Assembly (NCBI GenBank): GCA_037043235.1
Contig: JAWRVZ010000056.1
Coordinates: 515,001-579,000 of the forward strand
From: Rhodeus uyekii
Lineage: Eukaryota; Chordata; Actinopteri; Cypriniformes; Acheilognathidae
Direction of reading: 5' to 3'
DNA length: 64,000 nucleotides
The notes below the pieces were generated by a model. It was not told the origin of the DNA. It was given only the letters and a program-made list of their open reading frames with translations, and did not search any database. The position numbers were made by a program, and so were the translations under genes. This document shows positions 57,892-64,000 of this stretch, piece after piece (the first letter of the stretch is position 1; every line of letters starts with the position of its first letter).

Positions 57892-58190
57892 TGGTTAGTC
57901 TGAAGTGTGGAACGGAGAGAGAGTGTCTTCTCTTTATTTGAATGATTTCTAAACTAAAGACTTGTGAAAAAGCTAAGAACAGGAGAACAAGGAGAACATC
58001 CACACACGTCTAAACAATGATAACTACTGACAAAGACAAAGGAACACATGAGGGCTTTTATACAAGGAATGATGGGAACAGGTGACGAGACTAACAAGGG
58101 GGGGGATTGACACAACAGGTGAAGGAAGTAACACAGGGAATCACACGAAAGGAAACGGGAAGTGTGAAGAGACACGACAAGACTGTGACA
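57892..58190 (-). mobile_element. LTR segment related to the 12140 solo LTR
   Basis: On the minus strand it begins TGTCACAGTCTTGTC, shares TTAGTCTCGTCACCTGTTCC, then TTGTATAAAAGCCCT (TATA box) and TCAAATAAAGAGAAG (polyadenylation signal) with the 12.1-kb solo LTR. The left end (57892-57905) is uncertain and no target duplication is visible. Confidence 0.65.
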
Positions 58191-60664
58191 GAAACATTAA
58201 TTTTTTACAATGGATTTTTGGCAACCACAGCTGCCAGTTGTTTTTGTTTTGTTTTTTATTGTAAATGTGGTAAAACATTAATTTGTTTGTGATGTCTTCT
58301 GGTGTCAAAATGTTTTTACCATTCCATTAAATCATTCCATTTCATGTTGATCCAGCCCAGCTGGTACTGATATTGTTTCATTTTCCACTTTGGGGCTGAC
58401 AACAGAGCTCTTTGCCTTGGGTAACAAAAGAGTTTACAGACAAATGAGACGTAAATAGCAACCACATTTTTTCTCAGCTACTATAGTCATTAAACTGTAA
58501 TTTTTCCTCACCATTCTTAGAATCGTTTTGCCCAATGGTGGAAAAGAAGGTATGAATGCAAACTGATTTATTAACCCCATATAAATTAATAATCCACAAG
58601 AGGTTTTGCATTACAATGATTTTACTATGGATGGTGTTCTCAAGCAGGACACAAACTTTATACCACATTTATACACTGTAAAATCATAGTAATGCTAGGC
58701 CTCAAGTCACTTTTGCTTTTATAAGGTACTACCAAATAGCAGTAAACCAAAAAAAAAAAATGTTAAGACATTTAAATTTGTATGAAACGGAAGTCTTTTC
58801 CTGCCTATTGTGACGTATATCTGAGCGAATCTTTTTGAGGGAAAATGTTGTATGGTACTTGTAAACACATCAAAAGGAATACCTAAAGGGAATAGATAAA
58901 GTTTGACTTTTAAGAGTAGCTGAAGGTACAACTTTTTTAAACATTTCTGACAGTGTACACAAAAAGAGACTTCCAGCAAATGAAGGGAAAAGAATGAAGA
59001 ACCGTCAAATGCCTTCCGCTCCGGCTCAGATTGCTGGTGCACTGCCTGGATGCATAAAGACATATCTGATAAATTTGAACGTGGGCCTGAGATCGAATGT
59101 TCATTTAACACTGCACACCAGAGACTTCCACTCACAGTGGCTCTGAATTCTAACACAAACTTGCCAGTCAAAGTCACCTCTCTCTAATCTGGCTGTTCTC
59201 TGAATAACATGCGGCTGTAACACGACTGTTTGATCACATGGAAACTTTTGACTGAGGAGGATCTAGTTGCAAGGTGCCTCTAAGTGATAGATTTTGGAAA
59301 CTGCAGTGTTCCATGCACTGGGAAGTTTGCTTGTTCTTCCTTTAATGTAAATAAATGGTGTTCAGCTGGTTTCATCTTTGCTCACAATAGCCTTAACTTG
59401 CTATTCTCAAAGATCCTTGACTTGTACATAAGGATACAACATTATTTTGAATTCTGAGAGGAATATAAATGCTAATAAATGCTAATATATTATAGGTGAA
59501 AGCTCTGTGAAGTGCTTTTCAGTAAACATAAAATATTGATGAGAAAGAGGACATCAGTGGACCATTTCCTGCTTCATAATAAAGTCATGCAATGAGGCTT
59601 TCATGGACTGTTTGAAATTCCAGACATTCCTTCACAAAGAGAAATAAACATGCATAACCTGCCCTAAAGACATCCTAAGGGAGGCAAATCATATTTCTAC
59701 TTTTTTGGGCTATACATGCATGTTAAAACGCCAGGGACCACCGTCAAGCTCTTTATTTCCCTGCTTAAAATGATGTGTTTGGTTTAGTCCTACAGAAAGA
59801 AGAAAAGATTGATAACTGACTGTAACCAGAGGGCTGACACCCTATGGGCAAGGTGGGAAGTCTGTCACTCTGAATCGAAAGCACATTAAGTGATGGCGCT
59901 GTTATGTTAAAACTAAATGGAGGAGTGTATACTGTCACTGAAAAAAAATGAAATTATTCTTTTTCAGAAACTACCTTTCATGTAGTGTATAATATAACTG
60001 TTTGCCAATGTAAATCTCTGTAAAGTTTCTAAAACCAAAGTGCAGGATATTATTGTTATTGTCTCCCAAAAGAAAGAATTGATTCTGAACTGCCTGAAAC
60101 TAGCTATTTTGTTTCCATCCATAGTTGTGAATGTTGATGTATAAAACTGACATTTCACATTAAACATTTGCAAATAAACATTTCCATCCCATGTGTTCAA
60201 GAGATTGTCACATGTGTCACTTCGTGGGAAATTATAAATATCTGTAATAAAAATGGAAGTTGTTTGAATTGAGAAAGCCACTTTTATGCTATGATGCTTT
60301 TATGCTACATCATAAATTACTTGTGCCTGAGGGTTTTGTGAAACACTTTTGGGAGAGAGTTAAACCAAATCGTTTTGATTGACTTTGGGTCAGAATGATC
60401 AAACCAGCATTTGAGAGGCTGTGCAATCGAACTGATCGACTGGTTAGTCCAGTTATACAATCACATCCGCTCTTGAGAAAAAGTCATGTGAGTTTATTTT
60501 TATTTTTTATTTTTTGTGTGTGAACCGTGGGATTTATTGGGAAAATGTATTTCCACTGTAATTCATGCGCATATCAACCTGTGACCTGTTGTAGGAAACA
60601 TAAATAAAAAAAATTAGGAATCTTTAATGTAGCATGGCATTTTAAATATATATATTTTTATATA
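58191..60664. other. No recognised gene
   Basis: A 152-codon minus-strand frame (58719-59177) has no recognisable domain and A/T-biased composition. I regard it as chance. Nothing else is supported. Confidence 0.4.
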
Positions 60665-61012
60665 CAGTAATACCTCGGTTTACGAGTTTAATTCGTTCCA
60701 AGAGCAAGCTCGTAAACCAAAATGCTCGTACACCAAAACAAATTTCCCCATAAGAATGCACTAAAAATCAATTGATTTGTTCTACATGACCACAAATGCC
60801 CATTTTAAATATTTTTTTGGTTTTATAAAGGGGTTGGAACCTCCTGACTGTGTTATGAGAGGCTGTCATTAGGATATTTCATGTAAAAATGCACACAAGG
60901 ATGCTGAGCATTAGGACTTTTTCCACACAAAACTGCGCATGGGTGAGGGAAATTTTTTCTCGTACACCGATTTGCTCGTATACTAAGTCGCTCGTAAACC
61001 GAGGTATTACTG
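60665..61012 (-). mobile_element. Tigger-type MITE, copy C
   Basis: 348 bp with ends cagtaatacctcggtttacg and, inverted, cagtaatacctcggtttacg. It is copy B reversed and shortened: the subterminal ACGAG-type words now lie at the right (about 60955-61000) and the strand-matched text aagagcaagctcgtaaacc at the left. TA precedes the left end; the right flank is aa, a decayed TA. Confidence 0.85.
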
Positions 61013-64000
61013 AATGTACCTTTGTTATATATTTGACTGAATGTAGTGTTTAGATTTTCACTTGTTAAAACCCTATACAATTATTGTAATTTAGACTGGA
61101 TGTTTGGGTTTTGACTTCAAACTCTCATCAATGTGAATATATTCATTCATTCAATTTTAAACCATGTATTTATTGACAACAAAAACACCCTGTGACACCC
61201 TGAACATATAGTACTAAAAGCACTTTATATAATTGTTGGACCTTTACAATAAAATATTTTAAAGGTTGTTGCAACCTATCAAGGTGGGTTAACTTGTATG
61301 CATTAAATCGAAATATTGCGCAATTTAGTAAAGTCTGCAGAGACTGCATAGCTCTATTATTCGGAAATTACACTTTCACTAAATTTTGATTCAATGCCAT
61401 AGGTTTAGAGTAAATAGCACTTTACAGCTCTTCAAAAGGTTTGGAAACAGCAGACCATACAATAGGTTTTACAGCTACTGAAAAAAGCTTTCACATGGCC
61501 CACCAGATGCTCCATAAAAGCATGCTTATTTTACTGCATCTGTTTGTTTTAGTGCAACATTTCTAGAGCATTATTTCGAGGTCTACTGAGTTGGCACCAC
61601 TCTTCTATATCAGGCTTGGATAGCAGGCTCAGTATAAAAACTCATTTGAATATTGCAGTGTACTCCCATTCAGAGCTTAATTTATCACTGTGTGCCTGCC
61701 CAGCATCAAATATTTGCAATCTGACAGTTTTTAAATAACCAAGCGACTTCTATCAAAGCAAAACTCTTAGTGCAATGTGGAAATAAGACAGTAAAATCTG
61801 ATTATGTAAACCATAAATATGTGCAACAATACCTATTGTTTGGAAAAGGTGTTTCTTGATGTGTGTGTGTGTTTTTTTTAATTACATTTCCTCTAAATCC
61901 TTTTTAGCATCCGTATAAGAGACTCAAAACCATTAAACCATAATATGTTAGAACGGGGGTTTTCAAATGCTAAAATATAAGCTATGTATTTTCCTGCATA
62001 AAAAAACAATTTGCACTCTTTGAGAAAAATAATTAAGCATGATGTTATGAAAAAAACATTAAAAACAAAAATAAATAATTAGTTTGTCATTGTACAGAAA
62101 AAAAAAGCAAAAACAAATTATAATATGTTAGCAAAATTTTCTTCTGCCCAATAACAATTTAAATAGATTACTACTATTAAAACACATTCTGTCTTATAAA
62201 AATGTTCTCTATTTTTTCCATAAACTAAATATCATTTACAATCCATATGTATTGCTGAATTCACACACGGTATAGGAATTAATATTGAATAGCTTATTAA
62301 TATCATCCAGAACAATCATATTCACACTCGTCTGATTCTGCAGTCCACAAGCACAAAACATCTTATGCCACTGATGAGAGGACATACAAAGGAAACCCTC
62401 AAGGGAACAAAAGCAAGTTCAAAGTATCTCGCAGTAATTCAAATGTTTCCTTCTGTAGACCCGCTGCCAATTACAGGCTCTCCATTGCTGTGTGTAATTT
62501 CTTCAGAGGTATTATTGGAAAAAATCACAATGAGACCTTTTGAAATTTGCCTTTGTTTATTCACAGTGGACTCATTTATAATCCGTTATTCCTCCCAGTT
62601 TCTCTGTCCTCTACTCTCTGTTTCTTCAATGTCACTAGCAAGTGTGACCAACTGAGAGACAAACATCATTAAAAAAACCAACATCGCTATATATGATGAA
62701 TATTTCAAACCAAAGCTTTCAAATGAGGGCCAAATACATCAGAGCTTTGACATCAAAAACGGGCACTGAATACTGTAGCTAGAAACCTCATGCTGGAGAG
62801 CAAATAGTTCTAGATCACAAATACACATTAGCCGCATGCAGAGACAGTTGGCTGTTCCTAATTTTACTAATGTCCAGGGGGTCTTTCTAAAGAGCAACCA
62901 AAACTAATCAGAGCAATATGTTGTCATATGTTTATGGTGTAAATTAAAATATATATAATTTTGTGCAATAATTAGGCAATACAAATTATGTCCATTTACT
63001 ACTCACAATAGGAATTTTCCTTCATACGGAGGAATAATAATCCTTTAGATCTCAGTGTGGTATATGCTTGATTTAATGCCAATAAATAAATAATGCAAAT
63101 AAAATTCTCCCAAATTAGATAAAATTACATAAAAAGTATTTAAATGTCCTTGGAACTGGAACAATATAAGAAAAGCACTTTAATGTCAAAAAGAAAAAAT
63201 ATTTTCAAGTACAGTAGATCAGGTACAGCTGTCTGAATTGTTTTGAACATTGAACTATTAGAAATATGACCTGGTCGTGAACAAAAAAATCTGATTAAAG
63301 ATATGTATAGTAAACATACAGTTAAAAATGTTGTAAATGCATCAAAGAAGCTAAAACAAATAACTATATCCTTGCTGTGGTTATTACTTTTTCATTGCAT
63401 TATTGATGAGTGTTGCGAAAACTGAAATTGATGCAGAGGAACTTACATAAAGATGCAGTGTAAATATTGTTTTATTGCAGTCGGAAGAGATAACGTTCTT
63501 TAATCTTAATTAGATGTGAAGTGATCTATATCTGATTCATGAATAACCTTTTGCCTTTTCTTAGTACATTAGCTCAGACCTGCAGTGAGGAGCAGCAGAA
63601 GAATGACCTTAATTTACAAGAAATATCATCCTTGTGAAAAGCACAGCAAGAGGCGTCGTCATACAGTCTTGTGTACAGACACCACATTATAAATTGTGTG
63701 TTCGTCCGCTACATAACTGGATAGTTAATTAGAGAATGTCCTTGCCTGAGTAAGTACATGCTGCTATAAATTGTCTATGGTGCACTTTTCTCATATTAGA
63801 CTGCAGGAAATGGTGACATTTGAGTACTCAAAGTCTAACTAAATGTTCTGGCCTCTAAACCCTGTACAGTGGAGTTTTCAAAATTTGAGATGTAGACTCA
63901 ATCTCTTGAATTGAATTGAATCTCAAAATAATTCAGTAAAACCAGTAATAATGAAAAACAAAATAACACTTTTTAAATAACTGCTATTTTAATATATCTT
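61013..64000. other. No recognised feature to the end of the window
   Basis: AT-rich sequence with short chance frames only (longest 96 codons at 62365-62655, no domain). No RNA gene, repeat array or transposon ends were found. Confidence 0.4.

Overview
The window looks like intergenic or intronic DNA of a teleost fish, probably an ostariophysan such as a cyprinid. I infer this from the mix of repeats: a DIRS tyrosine-recombinase retrotransposon, a Gmr1-type Ty3/Gypsy element, a 5S-rRNA-derived SINE of the SINE3 type, Tc1, Tigger/pogo and hAT DNA transposons, L2-type LINE debris, tRNA-headed SINEs and many (CA)n/(GA)n microsatellites on an AT-rich background. I find no host protein-coding gene that I can name. 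Nearly every long open frame belongs to a transposable element or to a tandem repeat whose unit is a multiple of three.

Layout. 1-1437: AT-rich DNA with an old interspersed repeat. 1438-6611: a DIRS element coded on the minus strand, with gag, RT/RNase H/methyltransferase-like and tyrosine recombinase frames all open, inverted terminal repeats and an internal complementary region. 7.2 kb: tRNA-headed SINE. 9.8-11.4 kb: L2-like LINE relic. 12.14-12.46 kb: solo LTR. 13.59-18.16 kb: a Gmr1-like Gypsy element (gag with SCAN-like region, protease, integrase BEFORE reverse transcriptase, RNase H). Its 5' LTR and leader are cut short and its frames are broken. 18.17-19.58 kb: Tigger relic. 19.6-20.1 kb: copy of an ERV-like LTR. 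20.3-21.1 kb: a CpG-rich island that could be a minus-strand first exon. 21.5-29.4 kb: a compound region that opens with a second DIRS-type terminus and holds a 98-bp triplicate, a ~3.5-kb array of 45-50-bp units and a ~1.2-kb array of 54-bp units.

29.4-64 kb is mostly AT-rich single-copy-looking DNA. It carries three related Tigger-type MITEs (32.5, 47.8 and 60.7 kb), a second ERV-like LTR with flanking repeats (37.6-38.8 kb), a Tc1 relic with a nested hAT MITE (41.0-42.7 kb), two further LTR-like segments (44.9 and 57.9 kb), a clean solo LTR with a perfect 5-bp target duplication (49.78-50.18 kb), a ~240-bp TG tract (55 kb), a 5S-headed SINE (56.85-57.46 kb) and a DIRS reverse-transcriptase relic (57.5-57.9 kb).

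The parts do not form a host pathway. What they share is transposition machinery of several classes. The most unusual pieces are the intact DIRS frames with a palindromic circle-junction copy, the integrase-first Gypsy, and the minisatellite whose every unit encodes two different hairpins with the same CGCA loop. All family assignments rest on motifs read by eye; no database search was run.
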